DNA from: Tritrichomonas musculus
Taxonomy: Eukaryota; Parabasalia; Tritrichomonadida; Tritrichomonadidae
Length of the DNA stretch: 64,000 nucleotides
Direction of reading: 5' to 3'
NCBI GenBank assembly: GCA_039105265.1
Contig: JAPFFF010000006.1
Span: 6,448,001 to 6,512,000, forward strand
Position numbers and translations under genes: made by a program. Positions 49,108-61,412 of this stretch are shown in pieces. Numbering within the stretch: position 1 is the first letter of the stretch; each line of letters starts with the position of its first letter. Below the pieces are notes generated by a model. That model worked only from the letters and a program-made list of their open reading frames with translations. It made no database searches and was not told the DNA's origin.

Positions 49108-51753
49108 TTATATCAAATGTTTTGATATAAAAGCAATATTTTGGCACCAAAGTGAAGGTGTTGCCTTTTTGATATGTAATGCTTCAAATTGCTCTACATA
49201 ATCATCTTCATGATGATGGTGATGACGATGAGTGTGGTGTGATTGAGTATGCTTAATATTTGCTGATCTTTTGTTTGGTTTTTGCTCTTGACTATGATTA
49301 TTTTGTTGATTTTGTTCTATCTGGATTTGTGGGAGATGATCATTCTGAGCATGTTGGTGCTCTGATTGTATTTCATGATCATTTTGAGTATGTTCTTGAT
49401 CTGGTAATATAACATGATGATCTTGGTTATGATCTAGTTGAATTGCATGATGACTTTGATTATGTTGTAGTTCTAGCTGTAAAAAAAGATGATGCGTTGT
49501 AGATATTGTTTGAGGTTGGTTTGGATCTTGTTGAATTTGATGAGAATGTAGATGATCTTGATGATGTTGCTGATTATTAATTCCAAAAGAATGATTTTCA
49601 ATTGATGAGTATTTATCAATATTGATATTATTTTGTGAAACAGCTGGCTTTATGAGTAATGGTGTTCCTTTATGAGTCACAATAGGATTGCATTGGGTTT
49701 GATATCTAGCAAATAATGATTCATTTAAACTAATGTGATGATGATCATCTGATGTATTTTTGTTGGTAGTTGGACTTGGATCGATATTATTGGATGTGGT
49801 ATTAAAATTAATATTATAAAAGTTAATATTGCTGTGACTGCTACTAATTTTATTTTTGGTATTATCGTTTTCAATGTTACTAATTTTGTCATTATCATTG
49901 CTAAAATTGCTATTGCTCTGATAAAAATGGTGATTATCATTTGAAATTTCACTATCACAACAGCTGCATAAAACTGGATTGTCATTGTCAAAACCGCTAC
50001 TGCTTTGTTTGATAACAAAATTGTTTGCAATACTTGTGAAATCACTATGACTTTTCCTAATCGTAGCTTTGTTTGTATTGTTGCTTATAATATTATGTCC
50101 ATCTTTGCTGTTTGATATGCAATGTTTATTGTCGGCATTAAGATTACTGTCGAAATTATTTGGATGATTAAAATTTAAATTTCCTGATGTAGCACTAAAT
50201 TTGGGAAGATCACTAATTGTAATCTGACTGCTAATATTATTAAAATCGCTATTGCTCTTTCTAATTACCATTTTGTTGTCATTGTTACTATTACTACTGC
50301 TGCTGAGAATGTTGATAGTAGTATTTTTTTGTATGTTGTTCATATTAGTTAATTTGTTGATATTAGTAGTCACTGTGGAATTGTCATTATTACTTGCATG
50401 ATCTGAATTGATGGTATTGGTAATTTGATTGCTATAATTATTAGAAGGCTCTCTAATAGAATTTAATGTGTTATTAACATTAGAAAAAACACTATTACTT
50501 TTCCGTATTAAAGCGTCGCTGCCATTATTAGATAGATTACTATTGCTACTATTGCTTATAATTTTGATATTACTTTTGTTAATTGATAAATTTGCTTTTG
50601 ATAAAATTGGAGTTGGATTTGATGTCTTATTAAAAATTGTTTTGTTGTGTTTTGAAGTGGTGGTGGGCAAATGATGACCAAAATTTACTCTGTCTAAACT
50701 CCTAGGAAATAAACTGTGTGTTACTAAATGAGGATTATCGACCATTAAGCAATGAATATGAGAAGGATATTGAATTTGTGATTGGTTACATTTATTAGGA
50801 GTCACTTTTTTGATTACTGTTTTAGTGTTTTTTATAACTCTTGATTCAACAATTGGATCTGTTTCTGGCAAAATCCATGAAAATTTGTAGTCATAGCATT
50901 CTCCCATTCTTAGTAATGCTGATCGAAACATATTCTTGTAATATGAATAGTCAGGAACTTCTTCAAAATCCAGTTTTCGAGTGTATTCTAAAAATATTGC
51001 AAATTCTTGTGGTAGGCCTTCGCAAAGTATATTGATAGGAGTAGACTGCTTTTTTTCATAAATGAATCGTCTTTTTGCGGCTTTATCATTGGCGATAAAT
51101 CTTTGCCATGGAAGTTTTCCTTTTGCAAAATAAATTAATAAATAAGCAAGAGATTCAAGATCATCACGTCTCGATGGTTCGATACCTTCATGAACATGGA
51201 GTGATACATATCTTGCCGTTCCGACAAGTGGTTTTCCTTCTCGGAATGGTATGTGAATATGAGATATTGGATCACGGTAAAACTTTGAGAGTCCAAAATC
51301 AACTAAATAAATCACATTCTGTTTTTTCCCTTTTCCAATTAAAAAGTTTTCTGGTTTAATGTCACGGTGTATGATATCTTTATTATGTAAAAATTCAAGT
51401 CGGCTTATCATTTGATCTGCGAGCATATATACTGTTTTAATCGGGAAAATATGGCCACATGAATGAAAAATATCGCTTAAATTCTTTCCATGTAAAGTTT
51501 CTGCTAGAGCATGAAAGCCTTCATCTAACCAGTATCCACGAAATAATGGAAAACCAATAGGATTATTTAAAGTTTTAATGACTTTCATTTCAGATAATAA
51601 CTGAGGGCTATGAATCCCAATATATTCTTTTTTAATTGCTACTTTTTCACCTGTTTGGAGGCATTCGCCAGCATAAACTTCGCCAAAGCATCCTGCTCCA
51701 ATTTTATTGTTCATTTTGAAAGTTAAATTAGAATTGCGTCTTTTTTGCTTCAT
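49108..51753 (-). CDS. CK1-family protein kinase with long low-complexity tail
   Basis: 881 residues. Kinase domain at residues of about 14-300: Gly loop IGAGCFGEVYAG, VAIK lysine 41, HRDIKPEN at 129-136, DFG at 152-154. The CK1 signature GTARYVSLHVHEGIEPSRRD (178-197) replaces the usual APE region. All catalytic residues are present, so it should be active on Ser/Thr. The tail (about 320-881) is Asn/Ser-rich, with degenerate repeats of IRKSNSDF type, then Gln/His-rich, ending in a His cluster THRHHHHHED and a conserved-looking end PSLWCQNIAFISKHLI. The tail probably sets localisation or substrate choice. Confidence 0.93.
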   Translation of the reverse strand: MKQKRRNSNLTFKMNNKIGAGCFGEVYAGECLQTGEKVAIKKEYIGIHSPQLLSEMKVIKTLNNPIGFPLFRGYWLDEGFHALAETLHGKNLSDIFHSCGHIFPIKTVYMLADQMISRLEFLHNKDIIHRDIKPENFLIGKGKKQNVIYLVDFGLSKFYRDPISHIHIPFREGKPLVGTARYVSLHVHEGIEPSRRDDLESLAYLLIYFAKGKLPWQRFIANDKAAKRRFIYEKKQSTPINILCEGLPQEFAIFLEYTRKLDFEEVPDYSYYKNMFRSALLRMGECYDYKFSWILPETDPIVESRVIKNTKTVIKKVTPNKCNQSQIQYPSHIHCLMVDNPHLVTHSLFPRSLDRVNFGHHLPTTTSKHNKTIFNKTSNPTPILSKANLSINKSNIKIISNSSNSNLSNNGSDALIRKSNSVFSNVNNTLNSIREPSNNYSNQITNTINSDHASNNDNSTVTTNINKLTNMNNIQKNTTINILSSSSNSNNDNKMVIRKSNSDFNNISSQITISDLPKFSATSGNLNFNHPNNFDSNLNADNKHCISNSKDGHNIISNNTNKATIRKSHSDFTSIANNFVIKQSSSGFDNDNPVLCSCCDSEISNDNHHFYQSNSNFSNDNDKISNIENDNTKNKISSSHSNINFYNINFNTTSNNIDPSPTTNKNTSDDHHHISLNESLFARYQTQCNPIVTHKGTPLLIKPAVSQNNINIDKYSSIENHSFGINNQQHHQDHLHSHQIQQDPNQPQTISTTHHLFLQLELQHNQSHHAIQLDHNQDHHVILPDQEHTQNDHEIQSEHQHAQNDHLPQIQIEQNQQNNHSQEQKPNKRSANIKHTQSHHTHRHHHHHEDDYVEQFEALHIKKATPSLWCQNIAFISKHLI

Positions 51754-52057
51754 TAATTATTCAAACTAAAAAAATTCAAAAAGATTAAAATCTTAATGAA
51801 GCAAAAGGTCAATTTATTCTCTTTCAAAGTCTTACAAAAAGTAAAGAATAACTAACTTTTGATAGAATGGTGGGTTTTTACCATTCAAATTATTTATAAC
51901 CTTATTCCATTATTAACAGAGAATAAAAGAAATAAGGAAAGAGGAATTACCTTACAGTAAGGTTGTAAAATTCAAAAACGTCTCAAAAGAGGAAAATCTA
52001 CTTTTTCATAGAAAACGATTAAAATGAATTTAAATTAAAAGTCAAAATAACGAATTT

Positions 52058-52658
52058 TATTGTAAGAGAAAATGTGCTTATAAACCCACAAAAAGTTTAA
52101 CTTTTTCTTTATATAAAAGTCCACATAAACAAAATTTGAAACAAAAAAAAATATTTTCAATAGTTAAAAAAATAATTATAAAGAATCGGTAAAAAGTGGG
52201 TAACGCTGGAAATAAGTGGATAACGGTGAAATGATACATTGAATTTTTACAAATTGAAATAAAAAATATAACCATTTTTCTTTTTCTTGAATGTAAAAAA
52301 ACGAACTTTGTAATCCACTTAATTTTTAAAATTTAAGAGCTTCATTTCACCGTTATCCACTTATTTCCAGCGTTACCCGCTTTTTACCGAATCTTTATTT
52401 TAATCTTTTTATGGTACATAATTTTTACCGATACTTACCGCCATCCGCGGGGTCTCGACTCGGCTTCGCCTCGCTCGACGCCCGCTAGGCGGTATGTAGT
52501 CTCGGTAAAAATTATGTAAAAATATAAAAAGATTAATAATTAATATTTTTTTACATATGAAAATATTTTTTTTTGTTTCAATTTTGTTTATACGACTTTA
52601 TAAATAAAGAAAAAGTTAAACTTTTTGTGGGTTTATAAGCACATTTTCTCTTATTATA
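52058..52658. mobile_element. foldback element, 601 bp, with 15-bp flanking direct repeat
   Basis: The outer arm 52063-52180 (TAAGAGAAAATGTGCTTATA and onward) matches 52537-52652 inverted. The inner arm 52180-52235 matches 52345-52400 inverted (GGTAAAAAGTGGGTAACGCT). CAAAATAACGAATTT stands perfectly at 52043-52057 and 52659-52673, so the unit seems to have inserted with a 15-bp duplication, unusually long for a DNA transposon. A 135-bp hairpin has landed in its right arm. Confidence 0.65.
52401..52535. repeat. 135-bp hairpin with GC-rich loop inside the foldback
   Basis: The ends TAATCTTTTTAT and ATAAAAAGATTA are perfect inverted repeats. The stem continues with CATAATTTTTACCGA and TACCGCC. 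The 40-45-bp loop is strikingly GC-rich (CTCGGCTTCGCCTCGCTCG) against AT-rich surroundings. It interrupts the right arm of the 601-bp foldback, which continues on both sides, so it is the younger insertion. Confidence 0.7.
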
Positions 52659-53712
52659 CAAAATAACGAATTTAATTCAAATTTGGATTTTCCTTTATAG
52701 CGTTGAAAAATGGAAAATTCACTTTTTGAATGATGTTTATTTTTTCATATAGAGATAGGAAAGCACTATTTGATGAATATAATGTCGCAAACAGCTGTGT
52801 GATAAACTTAATCATGGAAATATTATTTCTTAAAATGGTAGGTTTAAACAAGATATTCTCTCTATTTCTTTATTTCTTTCATTTTTATTAATGAAAATTT
52901 TTTTCTCAAAAAGTCGATTTTCCTATTTTGAAACGTTTTCCAATTTTGAAACCTTACTGTATCAATTTTTAACGTATTAATTTCAAGTAAAAAATTGTTT
53001 TATATCAAAATTTAAAATATATTTTCACAATTAAATTATATATAAATGTTTTATATATAATATTTAGTTTATTATATAAGTTAATTGTTAATAATCTAAT
53101 TGAAAATATGGATTTTGATATATTTTTCAATATTTCCCATATATGATTAAGTTATGTTTTCATATTATATATTTAAAAAATAGTCAATAATATTTAAATT
53201 CGTTTAACTATTGATGAAAAATATTTATAGTAGAAATAAAAAGATATCAAAGAAATAAATTTTTCTGAGTGCATTTATTCAAAAAAAAAATTGAACTATT
53301 TCCAATCCACTTTTTGTATAAAGTTTTTATACATTAAGGATAAAGAAGAGTAGGTCAACTGAACTTTTTCAATATTTTTTTTATTTCCAATTAAATCAAA
53401 ATATCTCAATCATAATGTTGTTTTATGTAAATATAATTTATTTTAAATATTAATATATAGTTATATTTAATATTAAAATAATAAAAAAATATAATTATTA
53501 TTTTTTAATTATTTTTCGAATTATATAGTTAGCTGTGGAAATTTATCCTTTTGTCACTTTTTAGGATAAGTTTAGGATAAAAAAAAAAAATAAAAAAAAA
53601 AATAAGCAAAAGTGATGTATGATAAATTGTATCTATTTATATATGCTTTTTTTTTTGGAGAAAAAACGAAAGTATAAAAATTTTGGAATAAAAATAAAAA
53701 TTTTGGAAAATT

Positions 53713-55091
53713 AGAAGTGCGAGAACTAAAATAACGTATTTTTTGTTTTAAAAAAGGATTGATTTTTCAAAAAATAATTCGTTAGCCTTATGATTTTTTT
53801 AATAAAATAAAGTATATAATTGATTATGTATATTACATATCAGTATCAAACTATTTGAAAGTTCATACGTCGAAATTTAAATTTTACATATTTTCAAGAA
53901 TATGATTGAAGTTGAACCAATATTGATTATTTATTCATTTCATCATATTCTAAATAATATTATTGATATAATTTCTAATTAATATATATATAATATTATA
54001 ATATAAATGAGATAAATTTATTTTAACAAAAAAATTATAGAAAACATAAATATCTAGCTATAATATTAATTTTATGGGGATAATAATTTTATATTAGAAT
54101 TAAATTATATTGTATGATATTATATTATGATTATTTATAAATCCGCTCGACGGGCGTAGTTTTATTTTTATATTCACAAAAAGTTATAAAAGAATTGAGT
54201 AGAAATGTTCGTTAGGCTTAAATCCCCTCAAAATTCAATGCAATGTTCGTTAGGCTTAAATCCCCTCAAAATTCTGTACATATTCCTTTATATAATATTT
54301 TATTAATATTTCTTAAATATCAGTAAATTAAAAATAAATAAAAAGTAATATATAATTTTTGGACGAAATTTATTTTAAAAAATATTTTTTTTTATCTTGA
54401 AATAGCAAACAGAGGACAGATCTTATCTTCAATAATTTTATAAATCTACTTTCACACTTTATACGCTTAATACTTTCATTAAATTAAATAATAATATAAT
54501 AATAACAGGCTATTATAATGAATAAGACTAAAATAAATAATTATCAAGAATTTCAGATTATATCTATATAAACCATGCATTATTCGTTAAAGAAATAATT
54601 ATTAAACCAATTAAATATCAGTTATATGTCAAATGACAACAATAAAACATATTTTTGAGAATCTTTGTTTCATAATCGTAACTTTTAACCAAGGAAATAA
54701 TTTAATTTATGAATTATCAAATAATATCATTGATATTAGTAATAATATATCATTTTATGCTATATTCTTTGTTTGTTTAAATTTCGAATATTGAAATCCT
54801 TTAATTGCTCAACGATTACAAAAGTTAAAAATGTGAATATTTAAATTATTTTATTTAAACAAATATAAAAATTACCTTAAAAAACAAATTATTTGGTGCT
54901 CTTTTTTTATTTTTTTAGAAATAAAAATTTGAATTGTTTATTTTCTCATATTCAATTTTAAAATCAATATACTATTACTTGTAGCGAACCAAATTAAACA
55001 ATTATACATTAATTATACATTATTTTACCTGTGTAAATAAATATCTAAATTTGAAATAAATTGGTTAACCAAAGGTAGTTCTCGCACCTCT
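53713..55091. mobile_element. hAT-like non-autonomous element, 1379 bp, 8-bp target duplication
   Basis: Ends AGAAGTGCGAGAACTA and TAGTTCTCGCACCTCT are inverted with one mismatch over 16 bp. They are flanked by perfect GGAAAATT copies at 53705-53712 and 55092-55099. The terminal wording is close to the element at 32153-33460 (11 of 15 positions). No open frame of note; a 38-bp duplication is inside. Confidence 0.78.
54204..54279 (+). repeat. 38-bp tandem duplication
   Basis: Two copies of AATGTTCGTTAGGCTTAAAT plus CCCCTCAAAATTC in direct order, spaced 38 bp, within the 1379-bp hAT-like element. Confidence 0.85.
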
Positions 55092-56280
55092 GGAAAATTT
55101 TGCTCAAAATTGTGGTAGCCAAATTACTTATGCTTTGTTAATATAATTTAAAGCCGATGTTGGGCATAATAATTTGAAACGCACTATCGAAATTATTAAA
55201 AAAAATTTTTAAAAAAAAGTAAGCGAAAATGGTAAAACATGATAAAATTCAGTAGAAATTGCTAGAGTATTAATGATAATTGCTGTATAAATGGTGATTA
55301 ATCGCTTTCGTTTGTATTCCACTAATAAAAATATATTTCTAAACGAATAATTAAATATTTTTTCTATTAATTTTCTCACAAATTTTTCTTAAATTTTGAA
55401 TATTATTGAATCATGAGTTATCTAAAATTCTATCTTACCATCTATATTTTTATAAAATATACTATATTTGCCTATAAAGATAATGAATTCAATTATTGAA
55501 ATTATTTCAATAAAGTCCAAAAATGGGTGTGGTAACTCAAATAAAACTATTTAATGATGAATATGCTTAATATTAAATATTTAAATTCTATACATAATAA
55601 CTATTAATAATACATAATATTATTAAAATTTATTCCACCATCCCAGCTATATTTATAAATTAAAGTGTCTTAAAATATTCTCAATTTTTCTGAGTGCTCA
55701 AAAAAATATAAAATTGAAATTTTGAGCTGATACTAGGTTATTTTATTATTAATATACTGAATTTGATATTTCATATATCTATAGTAATAATAATATTAAT
55801 AAAATTAAATTTTCTTTCTAAATATTAAATACCATTTGAATAATTAGAGCTATATTAATAGTATTTATTTTAATTTTGTATTTATACAAACACATAATCA
55901 TATATTTTTACAGCTAATTTTTATCGTAATGGAACTAAATTTACTACAATAAGGAAAAAATAGAAAAAAATATAACCATTTTTTGTAAAAAACGTAAATA
56001 ATTGAAAAAATATTGTAACACAATTTTTGAATAGTAAGTATTTATTTCAAATAAATAAATAAATAAAATGATTTTAATATAAAAAACTGAGATATAACAA
56101 TATTTTAAAAACATTGAAATTGAAAGGTAAAATATTTAGCCATTACAATAAGCTTATTGTATTATAATTTGATTATTTATTTGGCAGCTTAAGGCTAAAA
56201 TAATCTGCCTTATAATAGGTCAATATAAACGGTTATGTAAAATTAAAAAAAAAAATCGAATAAGTATTCAATTTTAATTG
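55092..56280. other. AT-rich spacer, no gene seen
   Basis: Only short low-complexity frames. A TTGAAATTATTTCAATAAAG phrase near 55495 recurs with one change near 63504, hinting at dispersed repeats. Confidence 0.5.
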
Positions 56281-56427
56281 ACCATAGGGAAGGCCAAAAA
56301 AAGCGGTATACGAAAAAATCGACGGTTTTTCGTATAAGAAACCGTTTTTATTCACCATATTGAAGGCCAAAAAAAAAGCGGTATACGAAAAAATTGAAAG
56401 GTTTTCGTATAAAAATTCATTCAATTT
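56281..56427 (+). repeat. 73-bp direct repeat with internal hairpins
   Basis: Two units start ACCATAGGGAAGGCC (56281) and ACCATATTGAAGGCC (56354). Each goes on with AAGCGGTATACGAAAAAAT and an inverted TTTTCGTATA, so each can fold into a small hairpin. A 63-codon frame on the minus strand is a by-product of the repeat. Confidence 0.75.
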
Positions 56428-56710
56428 TGAGCTTTTTTGAGATTTTTTTAATCGTTAGACGATAATATTTAACTGAAATTTTAATGATCGTGATTTATAT
56501 ATTTTTCAATTATTTATGATCGAAAAAAATATTTTCTAAACGTTAAAATTTAATTAAAAAAGTTACTTTTAAACGATTAAAAAATTATTAAAAAAATTAG
56601 CAAAAAACTATGTTTTTTAAAAGTATTTTTCATTTTCCACGATAAGACAAACTATAATTGAGAGGTCTGTTTCGTTTAAATTTATGCTGTATATATTTTT
56701 AAAATAATTC

Positions 56711-57862
56711 AAAGGAGCACGGGTAACCGTTTTTCGTACGTTAAGAAGCCTTAAAAAAACATTTATATCTTATTATAAAAACAAGAAAAAACAATATTTT
56801 TTAAATATATTGATTATTTATATTAGATAATATAATCCATAATGATACATTACATAATTATTTCAAGTGTGATGAAATAAAGTCCTAATGATGTTTTTTT
56901 TTTTTGATCATCCAAAGGACTTGTAAATTAATAGTTTTGATATTTTATTTTAGTGCTAAATGATAAAATGATATTATATCTTTTAAATAAAATTTATAGT
57001 AGACTTATAAATTTCCAAATCACATTTTTTATTTTTGAAATCCTGGGGAATATTCTTTTCTGTTGAGTGTTTATTTACATTGATATTTTATTTTGTACCA
57101 CGATTGGTGTTAATAATTCTATTATATTATAATTAATGTTTTGTTGATACGGAATTTTTATTACAAAATATAATTTTTTTAATATAAATTTATCTAATAA
57201 AGCATATTAAATATAGTATTTTCATTTTGTAGTTGAAAAGATAATAATTTCATGAATATTTATGTTTATTAAAAATCAAAGTTTTCGGAAAAATAATTGT
57301 TATATATAATCATACCAAGCAAATATAATTATTTATCTGCAGAAAAAATCAATTAATTATGATATTTATGTATTTTAATGATGTTTGGAGGTTCTATGAT
57401 ATTTTATTATTAAATTTTAATAATAAAATAGACTATTATCTTTAATATAATGAAATTTCATTTCCAAAATAACTAAATACATAAGTAAATTCAGAATAAA
57501 AAATGAATAAAATAAAAAAAATTGAGTAGTGAAAATAAATTATCGTTCAATTTGTCAACTTTTTGAATTATTTTTATACTTTGATATTTTTCTTTCATTT
57601 GTCGATAAATCGATTTATTTCTGTGTATTTACACCACTTCTATCAAACATGTAAAAACGTTTATAATTAAAATTCGTACGTTAGTTCTGAAAAGTTAAAC
57701 TTTTTGATAACTTAGATTTTTAAAACATGAATAATGTTTTTCCCCTACGATAGATTTTTTTTTGGTCTATATAAAACTTGCTTAAAAACCAATATACTAT
57801 ATAATATTTCAATATGAAGTCGAAACGACGATTTTCAATAACCGCCAAAGTCGTGCTCCTTT
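56711..57862. mobile_element. hAT-like non-autonomous element, 1152 bp, 8-bp target duplication
   Basis: Ends AAAGGAGCACG and CGTGCTCCTTT (11 bp, perfect) are flanked by perfect AATAATTC at 56703-56710 and 57863-57870. Subterminal CGTACGTTA phrases also occur at both sides (56736, 57675). There is no transposase. An 8-bp duplication fits hAT, with Merlin or P types as alternatives. Confidence 0.72.
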
Positions 57863-57870
57863 AATAATTC

Positions 57871-59498
57871 ATAAATTTGGTATTTCATCCCAAATAATTT
57901 CTGTATAAAATCCTTAGTTAGTATGAATTATTGGTCATAAAACAAAATATCTTCAGTATTATATACAAAATATTACCATATTTTAAAAAAAAATTAGAGT
58001 AAAAATTGAGATTATAAAAGGTTTGGAAAATTCTTTGCTAATTGCTTGCCTTAATTTTTGTTTATATCAGTGAAATTCTATTATATGGATGAAAAAGCGG
58101 TATTATTTTGATATAAATAACAAAATATTGACTAATTGTTATTATTTTTTGATTTTATAGGAATATATACTTTGTCTAATATTTTTCAACATTTTAAAGC
58201 TAATTAGTCATCACATTCTTTATTTCTTTTAATTCATTTTTTTGTTAAAATAGTAACTCAAATCAACTGATTCCAGACATTATTCTCAGAATTAGGATTA
58301 TAATCATCAGAATTACAATTGATTTTCTCATAAAATGCATTTCATCATTCCTATTCTTTAATTTCTACCTTCAAATTTTTATCAAAATTTGAAATTATTA
58401 TTTATTTGTTATCAAGTCAAGAAGAATTTATTGTAGATAACGATTAAAGTATTGTTAGATATTATCTGATGAATGAAATTGTAATATAGACAGTTTTTAA
58501 AGATTTGCAAATAAAATAACAATACATATAATTTTTATGAGCTATTCTTAAATTATTTTTATATATTAATTTAAAATATTAATTCCTATTTTATTTAATA
58601 ATATTTATTAATTTATTTATTAAGATATTATTGTTTTAAATAATGTGATATGTTATATTTAATATATTGAGAAACCTATTCAATAATTAGTATTGAAAAA
58701 AGAAAATTGAATATCGCTTAAAACATTCAAATTTGAATGTGCACACAATTATTTAAAATACTATTTATATGAAATTAAAAAAATAAATGTTGTATATTAT
58801 CTGTTATATATATATTATAATAGATATAAAATATGATATCAAAGTATATAAATCATTAATTAGTTGAATGATGAAATATCATGCTCATAATTTCAACGAC
58901 GTTTGTAGATGGGATGCTCGAGCCGATTTCTTTTTAACTCGAAAAAACTACTCATAAGATGTAACAAAATGAGGTTTATAACTTTAAATTAATTATTATT
59001 TTGATTAGACTTTGAAAAGAATGATTTTCACCATATTTTGCTTGGAATATCAAAAATTTAATGTATGGAGTCAATATAAGCAGCACTAATCATGTTATTT
59101 AGTCATAAATAATAACAATACCTAAAGATATCACAAAAAATTTATCTTTAATTATAGATTTTAAAAAAATCAAATTTTTTATAATATTTTTGATAATCTT
59201 TCTTTAATGCTTTAATTAAATATTAAATATTATATTAAATTATTCAGCAAATGTATTTTATCTGAAAATGCTTTTTTAAAAAAGATATTTAGAAAATAAA
59301 AATACCAAAATACGTTATTTTTATAGTTTCCATACCCATGTCCAAAATAAAAAAAGTTATAGAATTCAAAAAAAGGTAATCGGACATTGAATTTAAAATA
59401 AATATAACCAAAATTTTCTTTATAAGGATTTAGTGATTTTCATAAATTTCATAATTTATCAAAGTGATATAAAAATTACTTAATATTTATAAAAAAAA
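57871..59498. other. AT-rich spacer, no gene seen
   Basis: No frames or structures of note except one copy of a dispersed repeat at 59344-59394, AAAATAAAAAAAGTTATAGA followed by ATTCAAAAAAAG. It occurs again in the same orientation at 63528-63578. Confidence 0.5.
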
Positions 59499-59500
59499 TA

Positions 59501-60986
59501 GGTGGGCCACTTTTTTTTTGACTTTAAAAAAGTTCTTTTTTTCTTCGAATTTTAAGAATTATTCAGCAATTTCATAATATATATTTATATAACACATATA
59601 TGATAGGATGCAGTTGTTAAATTAAGTTTTGAACTAATATTCATCAACTTTTTTTTTAATACATGATATGCAATATCACAAGTTCAAATGAATTAAAATA
59701 CATATTTCTATTATTTTATGATATTATCTATGTCATACATCAAGAATGATCTGGAAACAATATAAAATAATTAATAGATTTCTCTAAAAAGTTAAAATAA
59801 AAGGTATTTTTAATTTTCAGAAGTATATAAAAAAATTGAATGTTTTCTTTTTTGATATTTAGTTTCTTCATCGCCCAGGCTTTTTATTGATATAGTTAGT
59901 TATAACATAACTTCAAAGATAAAGGTTAGTTGGGAAAACATATTCAAAAAGTTGAATTAGTTAACGGAATGATTCAATTTTGGAGCCACTTGGTAAGAAA
60001 TTTTAAACGGTCAAACAATAAATTTGGTATAAATAAAGGTAAATTAAAATTAGATATATGTCCTAGAATATTGGACCTTTATTAAAAAATCATAAAAAAT
60101 TAAAATCAGCTTTTTTTTATTCAATTTTCTCTCAATTTATAAAAATAGCTTTCAAATATTTTTTATATTTTTTCCCTTATTGAAATTTTGAGATTTTTAG
60201 AAAAAGCAATATCTTAATTTAATATTATATTAATCTATATTAATATTATAATTTCATAATAGAATTATATATTAAAAATATATATAAATGAGATATTTCA
60301 TTTTAAATTTAAAAAGCAAAGATAATCAAAATAAAAATTATTTTATACTTATTTGAATTTTTAAAATTTCAAAAAAAAAAAAAAGATTTAATAAAAATTA
60401 TAAATATAGCAATTTAAATAGAAATAAACATAATATATTTTTATTATAATATTATAAACATAAATATAATAGTAAATAATATTTTAAAATATTTATAATA
60501 AATCATATACTAATAAATTTTAAAAATCATTCAAATCGAATTATTGATTATTTCTAACTTTTTCAAAACGACTTTTTATAGCATGCTTCAATTGTTATAT
60601 TCAAAATTTTATGAATAGAAAAAATCATTTATTTCTTTTTATATTTTGTCTTTGATTATAATCAACAAGATATAACTTTAAACAAAATTAAATTAAACAA
60701 TTAATTTAAAATTAAAATAGATATTTTTATTCTTAATAAATGAAATTTTCTTATTAAAATTGAATGATCTTTTTAAATTCTTTTAATTTTGAGAAAATTA
60801 TTTCAAATATTTTTGAAAGATTTTATCTATACTATTTGAATAGTTTACAAAAAAAATATGAAAATTTAAATTATTCATAAAAACTTTATTTTTAATATTT
60901 ATGAACTATAATTAATATTTTATTTTATTATTATATGTAATCTATCTAATGGTGCAAAAGTTATAAAAATTCATTGGTGGCCCACC
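59501..60986. mobile_element. TA-flanked Tc1/mariner-like relic, 1486 bp
   Basis: The ends GGTGGGCCAC and GTGGCCCACC are perfect 10-bp inverted repeats bounded by TA at 59499-59500 and 60987-60988. The GC-rich tips stand out in very AT-rich DNA. No transposase frame survives. Length and TA flanks fit mariner. Confidence 0.5.
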
Positions 60987-60988
60987 TA

Positions 60989-61412
60989 TTAAAAAAATAA
61001 TATGGTTACTATACAAATTCTTTGATTTATAATATTTTATTTTATAAGGATGTAAAATATTATAAGAATTTCACTAAATAAACGCCTATATATTAAAAAA
61101 TTCATATTTATAATTTATAAAATTCTTGATATTTTTATTATTAAAATTTTAAAGGAACACTATTTACAACTTTTCTGATATGAAATAAAAGTTTTACATT
61201 ATTATTTTTGCTTCGTCTTTTGAATTCATAAAAAATGATCATCTATAAAATTATAGAAATATTAATTCTAGAAAAATATAAATCTTTTCAAAAAGACAAA
61301 TATCAATACAAATATACTACGCTTTGAAATTCATTATAAGAAATTTTTAAGAAATATGAAATTTTTAATATAAATATTTAAAACTTTTATACAAATTTAC
61401 TTTCCATTATTA
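60989..61412. other. AT-rich spacer, no gene seen
   Basis: Gap downstream of the hAT-type transposase gene. I looked for a terminal inverted repeat of that gene here and found none convincing. Confidence 0.5.

Larger units (their letters stand above)
51754..53712. other. gene-free tract with nested inverted repeats
   Basis: No gene seen. Outer arms at about 51950-52011 and 52910-52972 are inverted copies (phrases CCTTACAGTAAGG and CAAAAACGTCTC against CGTTTTCCAATTTTGAAACC and CCTTACTGTA). Between them lies the 601-bp foldback at 52058-52658. Right of 52975 the DNA is plain AT-rich. Confidence 0.6.
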
